Assembly: GCF_020097135.1 (NCBI RefSeq)
Contig: NZ_CP083608.1
Span: 1,302,001-1,366,000 of the forward strand
DNA: 64,000 nucleotides
From: Macrococcus armenti
GTDB taxonomy: Bacteria > Bacillota > Bacilli > Staphylococcales > Staphylococcaceae
Reading direction: 5' to 3'
Part shown: positions 41,488 to 52,675 of the stretch, piece by piece
How the letters are laid out: each line of letters begins with the position of its first letter
Numbering within the stretch: position 1 is the stretch's first letter
Notes under the pieces: model-generated
The model's database searches: none
The model's input: the letters and a program-made list of their open reading frames with translations, nothing else
What the model was told of the DNA's origin: nothing
Translations under genes and position numbers: made by a program

Positions 41488-42870
41488 TTATACATACATA
41501 TAAATGATGAGTCCAGTCAGACAAATGACAAGCCACAATAATGAAATTTTCCACACAAACTTCAACCATTTATTATATGGGATACCTGCAACAGCTAATA
41601 AGCCCATTAAACTCGCACTTGTCGGAATAATATTGTTACTGATCGCATCTCCATATTGAAACGCTAATACTGCAATTTGACGGTTAATGCCTAAAAGATC
41701 ACTTATTGGTACCATAATTGGCATCGTCGTCATCGCCTGTCCAGAACCAGATGGAATAAAGAAGTTTAGTACGAGCTGCGTTAATAACATTGCCACAACA
41801 GAAAATGCGGCCGGTAAATGATCAATGAAATCTGTCATATAATACACAATCGTATCGATAATTTTACCCGACGAGAGCACGACAACAATTGCTTTAGCAA
41901 AACCAACAATCATAGCGCCGAATAATATATCTTTCATACCCGCTAATAGTGCATCAAACGTACCGTTAACACCTAGTCCTCCTACGAGGCCGACGATGAT
42001 TCCCATAATAAGAAAGTTCGCACTCATTTCAGTTAAAAACCATCCATACTTAAATATACCGTATACATTAATTACAATCGTAAGCGTCAATATAATTAAT
42101 ATTACTGCATGACGCTTTCTGAACGAATCAAACTTCGTATCAAGGACATCATCATCCATCGTACGGCGTTCTTCTACATCAATGTCATGTAATAAACTTT
42201 TTTCCGGATACTTCTTCACTTTATTCGCATAACGCATCACATATAATATACCTGTAATAAGTACAATTAAATAGATGATAGTACGATATCCCCAACCAGA
42301 AAAGAGCGGTACTTCAGCAATGGACTGCGCAATCCCTACTGTAAATGGATTTAACATTCCCCCAAGAAAACCAATGCCAGCTCCGAGTGCAATCATTGCT
42401 GCACCAACCATCGCATCATAACCAAGAGCTGTCGCAAGCGCTATACCAATCGGTACAAAAATAATCGTCTCTTCACTTAATCCAATTGAAAACCCTAATA
42501 CACTGAACAATGTCATCGTTATTGGTATGAGCCATTTTCCGTGATGTCCGACACGATTCATCAAACTATTGACACCTGTAGTAATTGCATCTGTGCGATG
42601 AATAACACCGAAAGCACCACCTACAATAAAGATATAGAAAATGATTTCCGCACCTTCGATTAATCCATTTGGGACCGCGCGGAAAATATCAATAAAATCA
42701 ACGGGATGCTGCGCCACTTCATGATAGGATCCATTTATTACTTCTGTTCGGTTATCCACTTCTTTACGGTCAAATTCACCAGCCGGAATGATATACGTCA
42801 TAAAAGCCGCAAAACATACGATGAACAGTAATAGCAAGTATGTATGCGGCATTTTTAACTGCTTTTTCAT
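41488..42870 (-). CDS. YfcC-family (DcuC-like) carrier
   Basis: 460 aa, about 12 membrane segments. It belongs to the C4-dicarboxylate anaerobic carrier superfamily (YfcC), judged by MPHTYLLLLFIVCFAAFMTYIIPAGEFDR at the start and the symmetric GVNSLM/IPITMTLFSVLGFSIGLSEE region. These proteins carry dicarboxylates or amino acids; the substrate here is not readable. Monocistronic, with its own terminator and a GGGAGG site. Confidence 0.87.
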   Translation of the reverse strand: MKKQLKMPHTYLLLLFIVCFAAFMTYIIPAGEFDRKEVDNRTEVINGSYHEVAQHPVDFIDIFRAVPNGLIEGAEIIFYIFIVGGAFGVIHRTDAITTGVNSLMNRVGHHGKWLIPITMTLFSVLGFSIGLSEETIIFVPIGIALATALGYDAMVGAAMIALGAGIGFLGGMLNPFTVGIAQSIAEVPLFSGWGYRTIIYLIVLITGILYVMRYANKVKKYPEKSLLHDIDVEERRTMDDDVLDTKFDSFRKRHAVILIILTLTIVINVYGIFKYGWFLTEMSANFLIMGIIVGLVGGLGVNGTFDALLAGMKDILFGAMIVGFAKAIVVVLSSGKIIDTIVYYMTDFIDHLPAAFSVVAMLLTQLVLNFFIPSGSGQAMTTMPIMVPISDLLGINRQIAVLAFQYGDAISNNIIPTSASLMGLLAVAGIPYNKWLKFVWKISLLWLVICLTGLIIYMYV

Positions 42871-42944
42871 ATAAATTTCCTCCCTTTTGAATACTATATT
42901 CCCTATTCACTTTAAAACATTCAAAATTTTTAGAAATTTATTAC

Positions 42945-42981
42945 TAAAAAAGCCGACTGTTTAAACGTATTAAACAGTCGG
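42945..42981 (-). terminator. Terminator of folC
   Basis: 11-bp perfect stem 42953-42963 / 42971-42981 followed by T6 on the minus strand. Confidence 0.9.
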
Positions 42982-42990
42982 TTCAGTATA

Positions 42991-44253
42991 TTATTTTTTT
43001 AATTTGTCTTTCACTGCACTAATAAAATACAAGCTTCCGGTCACGAGCAATAAATCACCGTCATAATTTTTAATAAAGTCTGCATAATCTTTAACTTTAA
43101 TACGCTTATCATGTTCTACACTTTCATATAAAGTATCAAGTGGTAATGCTTTCGGGAAATCAAATGTCGTAACGTAAAAATGTTCGCTAATTTCTTCAAG
43201 TGATTTTAACATGCGTCCAATTGGCTTACCATCAATTGCTGAGAATAACACATCAATTTTACGGTCTGGATAATATTGTCGCATCGTCTGTACAAGTACT
43301 TCAATCGATTCCAGATTGTGCGCACCATCCAGTATGATCGTCGGTGTCTCCTGAATTTTCTCAATTCTACCTGTCCATGTCGTATCTTCAATCGCTTTAA
43401 CGGTATCATTAAAGTTGAGTAAAATCATGCCACGGTCATACATTTCAAGCAAAGTTGCGAGTGCGAGTGCTGCATTTTCCTGCTGGTGTGCACCTATCAT
43501 ATTCAGCTCAATCGCTTCTAGTTCATAATCTTTATATCGGAACGTGAATTCATTATTATTTGAGACGACTTGTATATCACGCCCAAGCTTAATCCCTTTA
43601 ATATGTTTTTCTGCCACAACTTGATTAATAAATGCTTTTGCTTCTTCGTTTTTAACTGCATAAACGAGTGGTACACCAACTTTTATTACACCCGATTTTT
43701 CCCTTGCAATATCAACATACGTATCACCAATAATATTCGTGTGATCTAAACCGATAGATGTTAATACAGACATTACAGGAGTGAACACATTCGTTGAATC
43801 GTGTTTCGCGCCAAGACCCGCTTCAATGATTACAAAATCAACAGGACGCAGTTGTCCGAAATAAACAAACATCATCATCGTAATAATTTCAAACTCTGTC
43901 GCAGTTCCTAAGTCAGTTTCTATGTCCAGCTGCTCGCTTATCGGTTTTACAATTTCAACAAGTTTTACGATTTCTTCATCAAGAATCGGTTTCCGGTTTA
44001 AGCTGATACGCTCATTGAACGTTTCAATATAAGGACTTGTAAATGTGCCGACTTCATAATGATTCGCAAGTAGTGCATTTTTTAAATAACTGACTGTCGA
44101 ACCTTTCCCGTTTGTGCCGACGACATGTATACCTTTAATATTATTTTGAGGATTATCAAGACGTTCAAGCATCCATTCCATACGTTTAACACCAGGTTTA
44201 ATGCCGAATTTATAGCGTTCGTGTATCCAATATAAACTTTCTAAATAATTCAT
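42991..44253 (-). CDS. folC: Folylpolyglutamate synthase / dihydrofolate synthase
   Basis: 420 aa, Mur ligase family: ATP loop GTNGKGSTV, the omega region and DHTNIIGDTYVDIA. It adds glutamates to folates. ATG 44253 is chosen because AGGAAG lies 8 nt upstream; an ATG at 44259 overlaps the valS stop. The valS-folC order is conserved in staphylococci. Confidence 0.95.
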   Translation of the reverse strand: MNYLESLYWIHERYKFGIKPGVKRMEWMLERLDNPQNNIKGIHVVGTNGKGSTVSYLKNALLANHYEVGTFTSPYIETFNERISLNRKPILDEEIVKLVEIVKPISEQLDIETDLGTATEFEIITMMMFVYFGQLRPVDFVIIEAGLGAKHDSTNVFTPVMSVLTSIGLDHTNIIGDTYVDIAREKSGVIKVGVPLVYAVKNEEAKAFINQVVAEKHIKGIKLGRDIQVVSNNNEFTFRYKDYELEAIELNMIGAHQQENAALALATLLEMYDRGMILLNFNDTVKAIEDTTWTGRIEKIQETPTIILDGAHNLESIEVLVQTMRQYYPDRKIDVLFSAIDGKPIGRMLKSLEEISEHFYVTTFDFPKALPLDTLYESVEHDKRIKVKDYADFIKNYDGDLLLVTGSLYFISAVKDKLKK

Positions 44254-44258
44254 AGTCA

Positions 44259-46886
44259 TTACTTCCTATTCAATTGGTTTAGACGTTCCTGAACACTATT
44301 GTATTTTTCTGTATATAGTGCCTGCTTCTCTTTTTCTTCGTTTATGATTTTTTCAGGTGCTTTAGAAACAAACTTTTCGTTGCTTAACTTCTTATTCACG
44401 CGATCAAGTTCTTTTTCCCATTTATCAAGTTCTTTTTGTAAACGAGCGATTTCTTTTTCCATATCGATTAAACCTTCTAAAGGTAAAATGACAGACCCAC
44501 CTGTTACAGCTGTCGTAATAACTTCTTCAGGAATTTCTACTTCCGTTGAAATCGTTAATTCAGATGGATTACAGAAGCGTTCAATAAATGGACGTTCTGT
44601 TTCAAGTCGATTAGAAATTGCTTCAGAATTCGTTTTAATCATCATCGGAATTTGTTTGCTCATCGGCGTATTTACTTCACTGCGCGTATTACGAACGGCA
44701 CGAATAATTTCCATTAATTGTTCCATATCACGTTTAGACTGTTCATTCGATAACTCAGGTTTAACAACCGGCCAGCTTGCAGTAACAATTGAATCACCTG
44801 TTACTGGTAAGTTCTGCCAAATACGTTCTGTTACAAATGGCATAAACGGATGTAACATACGCATAATTGAATCAAGCGTATACGCTAATACTGAGCGTGT
44901 CATTTGTTTTTGTGTCTCATCTTCACCGTTCATCGGAATTTTACTCATTTCGATGTACCAGTCACAGAATTCATCCCATATAAAGTTATATAGCACACGT
45001 CCTACTTCACCAAATTCATACTTCTCTGCAAGACGTGTAACGTCTGCGATTGTTTCATTTAAGCGCGTTAAAATCCACTCATCTGCTAATGATTTCTTAC
45101 CAGACAAGTCAATATGTTCAGCTTTGAAATCATCACCGATATTCATTAAACTGAAACGTGATGCATTCCAGATTTTGTTGATGAAGTTCCATGCCGCTTC
45201 AACTTTTTCAGTAGAGTAACGTAAGTCCTGTCCTGGTGAAGAACCTGTCGCCAAGAAGTAACGTAAACTGTCAGCACCATACTGATCAATAACATCCATT
45301 GGATCAACACCGTTACCTAATGACTTACTCATTTTGCGACCATCTTCAGCACGGACTAATCCATGGATTAACACATCATCAAATGGACGTTTACCCGTAA
45401 ACTCTAATCCTTGAAAAATCATACGCGCTACCCAGAAGAATATAATATCATACCCTGTTACGAGTACATTCGTCGGATAAAATGTTTTATAGTCAATCGC
45501 CTCAGTATCTGGCCAGCCAAGCGTTGAGAATGGCCAAAGTGCACTTGAGAACCACGTATCTAATACGTCTTCATCCTGCGTCCAGTTTTCAATATCTTCC
45601 GGCGCTTCTTTTCCTACATAAAGTTCACCTGTTTCATTATGATACCAGGCTGGGATTTGGTGTCCCCACCATAACTGACGAGAAATACACCAGTCATGAA
45701 TGCCTTCCATCCAACGGTTAAATGTACCTTCAAAACGATTCGGTACGAATTCGATACGTCCGTCTGTTTTTTGATTGTTTAATGCTTGCTCAGCAAGTGG
45801 TGCCATCTTAACGAACCATTGCGTTGAAAGATAAGGTTCTACAACTGCGCCACTACGTTCAGAATGGCCGACTTGATGCATATGACGTTCAACTTTAACG
45901 AGTTCACCGCTTTCCTTTAAGTCAGCGATAAGTTGTTTACGACATTCGAAACGATCCATACCTTCATATTTGCCACCTAACTGATTGATTGAGCCATCAG
46001 TATTCATCACATTAATACGTTCTAAATTATGGCGGTTTCCGATTTCAAAGTCATTTGGATCGTGTGCAGGTGTCACTTTCATTGCACCAGTTCCAAAGTC
46101 CATTTCAACATATTCATCTGCAAGTACAGGAATTTCACGTTCCATTATCGGTAAAATAACGTTCTTACCAATCATATGCTTATAACGCTCATCTTCTGGA
46201 TGAACGACGACAGCTGTATCGCCTAGCATCGTCTCTGGACGCGTCGTTGCAATTTCAATAAATCCTGAACCATCAGCTAAAGGATAGTTAATATGATAAA
46301 AAGCACCTTCCACCTCTTCATGAATAACTTCAATATCACTTAAAGCTGTACGTGCAGCGGGATCCCAGTTAATAATACGCTCGCCACGATAAATAAGACC
46401 TTTCTCATACATCTTAACGAACACTTCTTTAACAGCATCACTTAACCCTTCATCCAGTGTGAAACGTTCGCGAGAATAATCTAAACCAAGACCAAGTTTC
46501 GCCCACTGCTCACGAATGAATCCTGCATATTCTTCTTTCCATTCCATCGTATGCTCTAAAAACTTAGTACGGCCAATATCATGTCTGCTAATACCTTGTT
46601 CACGTAATTTAGCTTCTACTTTTGCCTGAGTTGCAATACCAGCATGATCCATGCCTGGTAAATATAATGTGTTATAGCCTTGCATACGTTTCATTCTCGT
46701 AATAATATCCTGTAAAGTAGTATCCCAGGCATGTCCAATATGTAACTTACCTGTTACGTTTGGTGGCGGAATCACAATCGTATACGGCTTTTTCTGACTA
46801 TCACTCTCTGCTTTAAATAATTCTTTTTCTACCCATTCTTTATAACGTCCTTGTTCAACTTGCTGTGGATTATATTTCGTTTCCAT
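44259..46886 (-). CDS. valS: Valyl-tRNA synthetase
   Basis: 875 aa class I enzyme. HIGH-like [19 protein letters not shown] in [11 protein letters not shown], editing CP1 domain, anticodon domain and a C-terminal coiled coil ([21 protein letters not shown]). METKYN at 46886 has GGAGG 7 nt upstream; the eight extra residues of the longer frame overlap the leader. Regulated by a T-box with a valine GTA specifier. Confidence 0.97.
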   Translation of the reverse strand: METKYNPQQVEQGRYKEWVEKELFKAESDSQKKPYTIVIPPPNVTGKLHIGHAWDTTLQDIITRMKRMQGYNTLYLPGMDHAGIATQAKVEAKLREQGISRHDIGRTKFLEHTMEWKEEYAGFIREQWAKLGLGLDYSRERFTLDEGLSDAVKEVFVKMYEKGLIYRGERIINWDPAARTALSDIEVIHEEVEGAFYHINYPLADGSGFIEIATTRPETMLGDTAVVVHPEDERYKHMIGKNVILPIMEREIPVLADEYVEMDFGTGAMKVTPAHDPNDFEIGNRHNLERINVMNTDGSINQLGGKYEGMDRFECRKQLIADLKESGELVKVERHMHQVGHSERSGAVVEPYLSTQWFVKMAPLAEQALNNQKTDGRIEFVPNRFEGTFNRWMEGIHDWCISRQLWWGHQIPAWYHNETGELYVGKEAPEDIENWTQDEDVLDTWFSSALWPFSTLGWPDTEAIDYKTFYPTNVLVTGYDIIFFWVARMIFQGLEFTGKRPFDDVLIHGLVRAEDGRKMSKSLGNGVDPMDVIDQYGADSLRYFLATGSSPGQDLRYSTEKVEAAWNFINKIWNASRFSLMNIGDDFKAEHIDLSGKKSLADEWILTRLNETIADVTRLAEKYEFGEVGRVLYNFIWDEFCDWYIEMSKIPMNGEDETQKQMTRSVLAYTLDSIMRMLHPFMPFVTERIWQNLPVTGDSIVTASWPVVKPELSNEQSKRDMEQLMEIIRAVRNTRSEVNTPMSKQIPMMIKTNSEAISNRLETERPFIERFCNPSELTISTEVEIPEEVITTAVTGGSVILPLEGLIDMEKEIARLQKELDKWEKELDRVNKKLSNEKFVSKAPEKIINEEKEKQALYTEKYNSVQERLNQLNRK

Positions 46887-46915
46887 CTTCATTCCTCCAT
46901 TAATCGTCAAAATAA

Positions 46916-47135
46916 AAAATCCATCCTATATAAATAGGACGGATTTTCCGTGGTACCACCTAAATTCAGCATTGCTACTGCACTCAAAAGATTAACGCTC
47001 TTACACGTATTTACCTACTTTATTCAATAAATAATTATATCGGGCTACCTTCATAAATTAGTACTATGCATTCTCACCAACCATGCACTCGCTTAAAATA
47101 CACCTTTACTACTCTTCCCATCAATATATGAACTT
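46916..47135 (-). promoter_or_regulatory. T-box riboswitch leader of valS-folC
   Basis: Antiterminator element AGGTGGTACCACGG (46949-46962), terminator with 14-bp stem (46916-46929 / 46934-46947) and T run, and stem I in which the specifier loop is well formed: a GGG/CCC base helix, a 5' AGTAGTA, and on the 3' side GAAG then GTA (47046-47048), a valine codon followed by G. It senses uncharged tRNA-Val and raises valS-folC. Confidence 0.95.
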
Positions 47136-47141
47136 AAAATT

Positions 47142-47170
47142 ATTGTATTAGATTCATGAAATATTGTCAA
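47142..47170 (-). promoter_or_regulatory. Promoter of the valS T-box operon
   Basis: Consensus TTGACA (47165-47170), 17-nt spacer, TACAAT (47142-47147). The -35 lies inside the last codons of the upstream AbrB-family gene. Confidence 0.88.
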
Positions 47171-48230
47171 TTTTTAATCGTGTACTTCTAATATCTCTCG
47201 CTTTTAGATACATCGAAATTAATGGTGTAACTATAAGTAAAATGATAAAGATTCTAAAGATATGATAGCTTGAAATCATTGCTACGTTTGCATGTGTTTC
47301 AATGCCTACAATAATAATCTGTGCCATGCCTCCTGGTGCTGCACTTAAGAATAAATCATTAAACGATTCATCCATAAATAAATTTAACATTACAACAATG
47401 ATAAATGTACCTGCAATCAATAATAAATTCTGGATAAGTACACCTATAAATAAATTACGATTAATCTGTGATGATAAGTCATAAATTTGCAGTCCGATAC
47501 GTATACCAAAAAACATTTGCGCTAAAATAATAAGCGGTGACGGAATTAAGAAATCTAATCCAGTATACAAGTTCCATATCATTAAAACAGCAATCGGCCC
47601 CATCATATCAGGAACAGGAAAATGAATCATCTTAAAGAAATATCCCGCGATGATCATTGCAATGACGAGCATGAATACTGTTCCAACATTCAGCACTTCA
47701 AACATTGAAGCGGTTTCTACTGCTGTATTACTGGAGTGCCCCGTCGGTAAAAATGAAGAAATAAACGGTACAATCATTACAACAATTAAAATTCTTGATG
47801 TTTGTGCTAATGTCACAACGAGTAAGTTAGCGTTTTTATTCTCTTCAGCCATCATAATCATCTGGTTCAGTGCACCAGGTATTGCAGCGAGTAATGCAGT
47901 TTCAGTCGTACAGTGTGTAAAACGCTTGAACAGTTGTGCAATTAATATCGCTAATATTATGACTAGGAGGCTCATTAAGAAAATATAAAATATCTCATCA
48001 TGTATATCAACTACAATTTCTTTCGTAAATGAGGCACCAATTTGTGCACCTAAAATATATAAGCCTACTTCACTTAACCATTTCGGCCATTTGTATTCAA
48101 TGCGAGTATACTTTCGCAGTAATATACTGGCTATAATCGGCCCAAAAAGCCATGGCAATATCATATGCACGAAAAAAAGTATACATCCAGCGAGTAAACT
48201 CGTGATAAACAATATTAAGTAATGCATCAT
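47154..48230 (-). CDS. AbrB-family membrane protein (putative transporter)
   Basis: 358 aa, about 10 membrane segments, two repeated halves each with a PWLFGPIIASILLRK or PDMMGPIAVLMIW type motif and GALNQMIMM / GGMAQIIIVG loops. The family (pfam05145) was once labelled ammonia monooxygenase; it is probably a transporter. Monocistronic. It ends on top of the valS promoter. Start at 48230 or 48227. Confidence 0.82.
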   Translation of the reverse strand: MMHYLILFITSLLAGCILFFVHMILPWLFGPIIASILLRKYTRIEYKWPKWLSEVGLYILGAQIGASFTKEIVVDIHDEIFYIFLMSLLVIILAILIAQLFKRFTHCTTETALLAAIPGALNQMIMMAEENKNANLLVVTLAQTSRILIVVMIVPFISSFLPTGHSSNTAVETASMFEVLNVGTVFMLVIAMIIAGYFFKMIHFPVPDMMGPIAVLMIWNLYTGLDFLIPSPLIILAQMFFGIRIGLQIYDLSSQINRNLFIGVLIQNLLLIAGTFIIVVMLNLFMDESFNDLFLSAAPGGMAQIIIVGIETHANVAMISSYHIFRIFIILLIVTPLISMYLKARDIRSTRLKIDNIS

Positions 48231-48301
48231 TTCACCATCCTATATCGTCATATACATTATACCATACAGGGGTATAAGACCAACTTAACTGCTCACAAAA
48301 A

Positions 48302-48333
48302 AACCCTATCAATGATATATCATTGATAGGGTT
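48302..48333. terminator. Terminator after the small membrane gene
   Basis: 16-bp perfect palindromic stem 48302-48317 / 48318-48333 flanked by A and T residues. Confidence 0.85.
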
Positions 48334-48340
48334 AGTATGT

Positions 48341-48532
48341 TTATTTGGCTGAAATATCTTGGTTATCTTTTTTTGCTTGTTTTTCTATAATATCTTTTCT
48401 TAAACTAAGTGCAATAGGAATGCCTATTAAAAGAGTACCAATTTTAATTATTCTATTATCAAAAAGACCCGAAAAAAGTAACCAAATGCCAATAATACAA
48501 ATAACAATCAGCAGTGCAATTTTAATCTTCAT
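48341..48532 (-). CDS. Small two-TM membrane protein
   Basis: 63 aa: two hydrophobic segments (about residues 5-22 and 27-44) and a basic, lysine-rich tail. GGAGG 7 nt before ATG, own promoter and terminator, so it is a real single gene. No family recognised. Confidence 0.75.
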   Translation of the reverse strand: MKIKIALLIVICIIGIWLLFSGLFDNRIIKIGTLLIGIPIALSLRKDIIEKQAKKDNQDISAK

Positions 48533-48568
48533 ATATAGCCTCCTAGTTTAATATTTCTAGCACTTTAA

Positions 48569-48597
48569 ACATTATCAATATTTTGTATATATTTCAA
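48569..48597 (-). promoter_or_regulatory. Probable promoter of the small membrane gene
   Basis: TTGAAA (48592-48597), 17-nt spacer, TAATGT (48569-48574). The rest of 48598-48777 shows nothing I can name. Confidence 0.55.
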
Positions 48598-48777
48598 TTT
48601 ATTAAATCTGAACATTTAAAATATTACTCCCAATGATTTTTATATGTTAAAATGTAATTTTACAATCACATTCAAAAACTAATTTATATTTAAAAAGAGT
48701 GATAGCATTATCTTCAGCCTAACACTCCATTTTCATATACAATTGTTCCCCGATGTTGTTCCTGAAATTCTATTTAA

Positions 48778-50061
48778 TTATTTCACTTTTAAAAGCGCTT
48801 TATCAAACGCATCAATCGTCTGTTTAATATCTGCTTCAGTATGTTCTGTTGATAAGAACATTCCTTCAAATTGAGAAGGCGGTAAAAATACGCCATTGTT
48901 TGCCATTTCTTTATACATTGCCGCAAATAATTTTAAGTCAGACTTTGAAGCAATTTCGAAGTTTGTCACTTTTTCTTCATTTAAGAAAAAGCCGATCATA
49001 CTACCAGCACGGTTAATTGAAATCGGTACATTATGCTTAGCGAACACTTCTGTTAATCCCGCTTCAAGCATATCTCCTAAATGATTAAAGTATTCATAAC
49101 TTTCAGGTGTTAATTGACTTAAAGTATAATAACCACCCGTCATCGCAAGTGGATTTCCACTTAAAGTTCCAGCCTGATATACTGGTCCACTTGGCGCAAT
49201 ATGTTCCATAATATCTTTACGTCCACCAAATGCACCGACCGGTAATCCACCACCAATTACTTTTCCTAAACATGTTAAGTCCGGTGTAACACCGAAGTAT
49301 CCTTGGGCACAATTATAGCCTACTCGGAAACCTGTCATTACTTCATCGAATATTAATAATGCACCGTATTCCGTTGTAATCTCACGTAATCCTTCTAAAA
49401 AGCCTTCAACTGGCGGTACTACTCCCATATTACCTGCTACAGGTTCTACAATGACACCAGCGATATCATCACCAAATTGTTCAAATGCAAGTTTAACAGC
49501 ATCCAGATCATTGTAATGAACTGTAATCGTGTTCTCTGCTGTTCCTTTAGGCACACCAGGAGAGTCAGGTAAACCTAACGTTGCAACACCACTACCAGCT
49601 TTAATCAATAATGAGTCACTATGGCCGTGATAACATCCGATAAATTTTAAAATTTTATTTTTACCAGTAAATCCTCTTGCTAAACGAAGTGCTGCAAGTG
49701 TTGCCTCCGTACCACTTGATACCATACGCACCATTTCAATTGAAGGTACACGTTCAATTACAAGTTCCGCCATTTTATTCTCAAGTTCTGTAGGTGCTCC
49801 GAAACTTGTACCATTAAGCACTGCTTTATTCAATGCACCAGTAACAGTTTCATTCGCATGACCTAAAATTAACGGTCCCCAGCTTAATACGTAATCAATG
49901 TATTCATTTCCATCGATATCGTAAATCTTTGATCCTTTACCACGTTCCATAAAAATCGGATCCATATCCACACTTTTAAATGCACGTACCGGACTGTTTA
50001 CACCGCCTGGCATTAAATTTACTGCTTCACTGAATGCTTGTTTTGATTTATTATAATTCAT
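48778..50061 (-). CDS. hemL: Glutamate-1-semialdehyde 2,1-aminomutase
   Basis: 427 aa PLP enzyme making 5-aminolevulinate. PLP lysine in [16 protein letters not shown]; substrate region [16 protein letters not shown] is conserved. ATG 50061 has GGAGG and overlaps the hemB stop (TAATG). Last gene of hemAXCDBL. Confidence 0.97.
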   Translation of the reverse strand: MNYNKSKQAFSEAVNLMPGGVNSPVRAFKSVDMDPIFMERGKGSKIYDIDGNEYIDYVLSWGPLILGHANETVTGALNKAVLNGTSFGAPTELENKMAELVIERVPSIEMVRMVSSGTEATLAALRLARGFTGKNKILKFIGCYHGHSDSLLIKAGSGVATLGLPDSPGVPKGTAENTITVHYNDLDAVKLAFEQFGDDIAGVIVEPVAGNMGVVPPVEGFLEGLREITTEYGALLIFDEVMTGFRVGYNCAQGYFGVTPDLTCLGKVIGGGLPVGAFGGRKDIMEHIAPSGPVYQAGTLSGNPLAMTGGYYTLSQLTPESYEYFNHLGDMLEAGLTEVFAKHNVPISINRAGSMIGFFLNEEKVTNFEIASKSDLKLFAAMYKEMANNGVFLPPSQFEGMFLSTEHTEADIKQTIDAFDKALLKVK

Positions 50062-51044
50062 TAGTAACCTCCTTCGTCTAAATATTTGCAAATGTCTTTA
50101 GCAAAGTATGTAATGATCATATCTGCTCCCGCACGTTTCATAGAGAGCATCTGTTCCATTACGATACGTTCCTCATCAACCCAGCCGTTCATACTTGCTG
50201 CTTTCGTCATTGAATATTCACCACTCACATTATACGCAACGATTGGTACATTTGAGTTATTACGTACATCGCGAATAATATCTAAATAAGAAAGCGCCGG
50301 CTTAACGATCATCATATCGCATCCTTCTTTTAAGTCACTTTCCAGCTCAAGCATCGCTTCAAGGCGATTTGCAGGGTCCATCTGATAAGTTTTACGATCA
50401 CCATGACTCGGCGCACTTTCTGCAGCATCGCGGAATGGTCCATAAAATGCAGATGCATATTTGATGCCGTAACTCATTATCGGAATATTGACAAACCCGG
50501 CATCGTCAAGACCTTTACGGATTTCTTTTACGAAGCCATCCATCATATTACTTGGTGCGATAATATCCGCGCCCGCTTTCGCCTGTGACACAGCTGTCTG
50601 CACGAGTAATGGTAATGTTTCATCATTAATGACATCATGTGTATGATCATCCAGCACTCCACAATGACCGTGGTCTGTATATTCGCATAAGCAAGTATCT
50701 GCTAATACGAGCATATCAGGATAAAGTGATTTTACTTTACGTGTCGCTTTCTGAATAATTCCTTCATCATCATATGCACCTGTTCCACAAGCATCTTTAT
50801 GATTTGGAATACCGAATAAAATGACTGCACGAATGCCAAGTTTATACGCTTCATGCACTTCATCATCCATGATGTTAAGACTCAGTTGATAAATGCCTGG
50901 CATTGATGGGATTTCTTTTTTTACATCGTCTTTTTCAACGACGAAAATTGGATATATTAAATCGCGTTTATGTAATGAAGTTTCTCTTACCATATTACGC
51001 ATATTCACTGAGCTTCTTAATCTTCTATGACGATCAAAATTCAT
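50061..51044 (-). CDS. hemB: Delta-aminolevulinic acid dehydratase
   Basis: 327 aa. Joins two 5-ALA molecules. Active-site lysines in [17 protein letters not shown] and [10 protein letters not shown]; zinc-type cysteines in [14 protein letters not shown]. Member of the hem operon. Confidence 0.97.
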   Translation of the reverse strand: MNFDRHRRLRSSVNMRNMVRETSLHKRDLIYPIFVVEKDDVKKEIPSMPGIYQLSLNIMDDEVHEAYKLGIRAVILFGIPNHKDACGTGAYDDEGIIQKATRKVKSLYPDMLVLADTCLCEYTDHGHCGVLDDHTHDVINDETLPLLVQTAVSQAKAGADIIAPSNMMDGFVKEIRKGLDDAGFVNIPIMSYGIKYASAFYGPFRDAAESAPSHGDRKTYQMDPANRLEAMLELESDLKEGCDMMIVKPALSYLDIIRDVRNNSNVPIVAYNVSGEYSMTKAASMNGWVDEERIVMEQMLSMKRAGADMIITYFAKDICKYLDEGGY

Positions 51045-51046
51045 TG

Positions 51047-51727
51047 TTAATACCTACCTTTGTTTAATTTAGTAATAGTTTCAAACATATGCTGCATCGT
51101 TTCTTTTTCGCTAATGATATGTTCAATATTAAAGTGATCTAATGCATTGCTCGTTATTTGACCGATTGCAATTACACGCACACTTTCAGTAATCGTATAC
51201 CGTCTGAAGTATGCCTGTACTGCAGACGGGCTTAAAAACATAAGCCAATCAACTTTATTATCTAGTATAAATTGATGCACACATTTGACGTTTTCTTCAT
51301 TAGGTCTTGGTTCATATAACTCTATTCTATCGACAGTTGCAATATTTTTCAAAGTATCATACATATTTGTGCGTGCTTTTTTTGAAATTGGAAGACAAAT
51401 TGTTTTATGATGAAACAATTCACCCATTTCATCTATAAAATGTTCCTGCTGATAGCGGGTTGGTATAAAATCAACATGTATGTTCAACTTTTGTAGCGCT
51501 TGTGCCGTTTTAATACCGATTGCAGCAACTTTATCAAAAGTAACGTTCGGATAATATTTAAAAAACAGTTGTACCGCATTTTTACTCGTAAAAATAAGCC
51601 AGTCATATTGCTCACGTATCGTAGATGTCAAAGGCAGCGCACAAATTTCAATCAATGGTTTATGCAATACTGTTAATCCTTCATATTGTTCATTACGACT
51701 TCCTGTGTTCAATACAACCGGCTTCAT
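51047..51727 (-). CDS. hemD: Uroporphyrinogen-III synthase
   Basis: 226 aa, weakly conserved two-lobed fold. Identification rests on position between hemC and hemB and on the family pattern [13 protein letters not shown] near residue 50 and [11 protein letters not shown] near 165. It closes and inverts ring D. Confidence 0.9.
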   Translation of the reverse strand: MKPVVLNTGSRNEQYEGLTVLHKPLIEICALPLTSTIREQYDWLIFTSKNAVQLFFKYYPNVTFDKVAAIGIKTAQALQKLNIHVDFIPTRYQQEHFIDEMGELFHHKTICLPISKKARTNMYDTLKNIATVDRIELYEPRPNEENVKCVHQFILDNKVDWLMFLSPSAVQAYFRRYTITESVRVIAIGQITSNALDHFNIEHIISEKETMQHMFETITKLNKGRY

Positions 51728-51742
51728 TTAGATCAATCCTTC

Positions 51743-52666
51743 TTATGCGTCTTGATTTAATGTTTCAATAATGGTCTTCGCACCATTTTGCTCCATCGCC
51801 TGAGCGACAAGCGTTCCAACTTCAACAGGGTCAGTTCCTGTTTGAGTTACTTTATATTTTTCTTTACCATCTGTACTCATAATTAGTCCGGTAAACTCGA
51901 TATTGTCCTGTACAATCGTTGCATGGCCCGCAATCGGAACTTGACAGCTACCATCCATTAACTTTAAAAATGTTCTTTCCGCTTCTGTACAAACTTGTGT
52001 CGCTTCACAGTGTACAGATTGTAATAATGCAAGTACTTCTTCATCATCACTGCGACACTCGATGCCGAGCGCGCCTTGCCCGATTGCTGGCAGCATAAGT
52101 TCAGGCTCTAAATATTCTGTAACGATTGATTTATCCCAGCCCATTCGATTTAAACCTGCAGCAGCTAATATAATTGCATCATAATCTTCATCACGAAGTT
52201 TCTGTAAGCGCGTATCGATGTTACCTCGAATCCACTTAATTTCAAGATGCGGATATTGTGCTAATAACTGTGCGCCTCTTCTTAACGATGATGTTCCGAT
52301 AATGCTGCCGGGTGCAAGGTCATTTAATGGAATGTGATTTTTTGCGATGTAAGCATCACGTGCATCTTCTCGTGCCGGAATACATCCTAACGTTAAACCT
52401 TCAGGTAATACGCTTGGAACATCCTTCAATGAATGAATCGCAAAATCGATTGTTTTATCGTAAAGTGCTTGTTCAATTTCTTTAACAAACAATCCTTTAC
52501 CGCCAACTTTTGAAAGTTGGACATTCACAATTTGATCGCCTTTAGTGACGATTTCCTTAATTTCAATTTCAAGATCAGGATGCTTTTCCTTTAACTGATC
52601 GATAAACTGCTGACTTTGTGTCAGTGCAAGCTTACTTCTTCTAGACCCTACGATAATCTTTCTCAT
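51743..52666 (-). CDS. hemC: Hydroxymethylbilane synthase
   Basis: 307 aa. Tetramerises porphobilinogen. Cofactor-binding cysteine in [13 protein letters not shown]; substrate arginines in [10 protein letters not shown] and [17 protein letters not shown] precedes the ATG. Confidence 0.97.
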   Translation of the reverse strand: MRKIIVGSRRSKLALTQSQQFIDQLKEKHPDLEIEIKEIVTKGDQIVNVQLSKVGGKGLFVKEIEQALYDKTIDFAIHSLKDVPSVLPEGLTLGCIPAREDARDAYIAKNHIPLNDLAPGSIIGTSSLRRGAQLLAQYPHLEIKWIRGNIDTRLQKLRDEDYDAIILAAAGLNRMGWDKSIVTEYLEPELMLPAIGQGALGIECRSDDEEVLALLQSVHCEATQVCTEAERTFLKLMDGSCQVPIAGHATIVQDNIEFTGLIMSTDGKEKYKVTQTGTDPVEVGTLVAQAMEQNGAKTIIETLNQDA

Positions 52667-52675
52667 AACTTCCTC

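Noticed and set aside
44299-45219. 306-codon plus-strand ORF opposite valS
   Set aside because: It lies wholly antisense to the conserved valS C-terminal region, is full of Ser/Ile shadow codons and has no recognisable domain.
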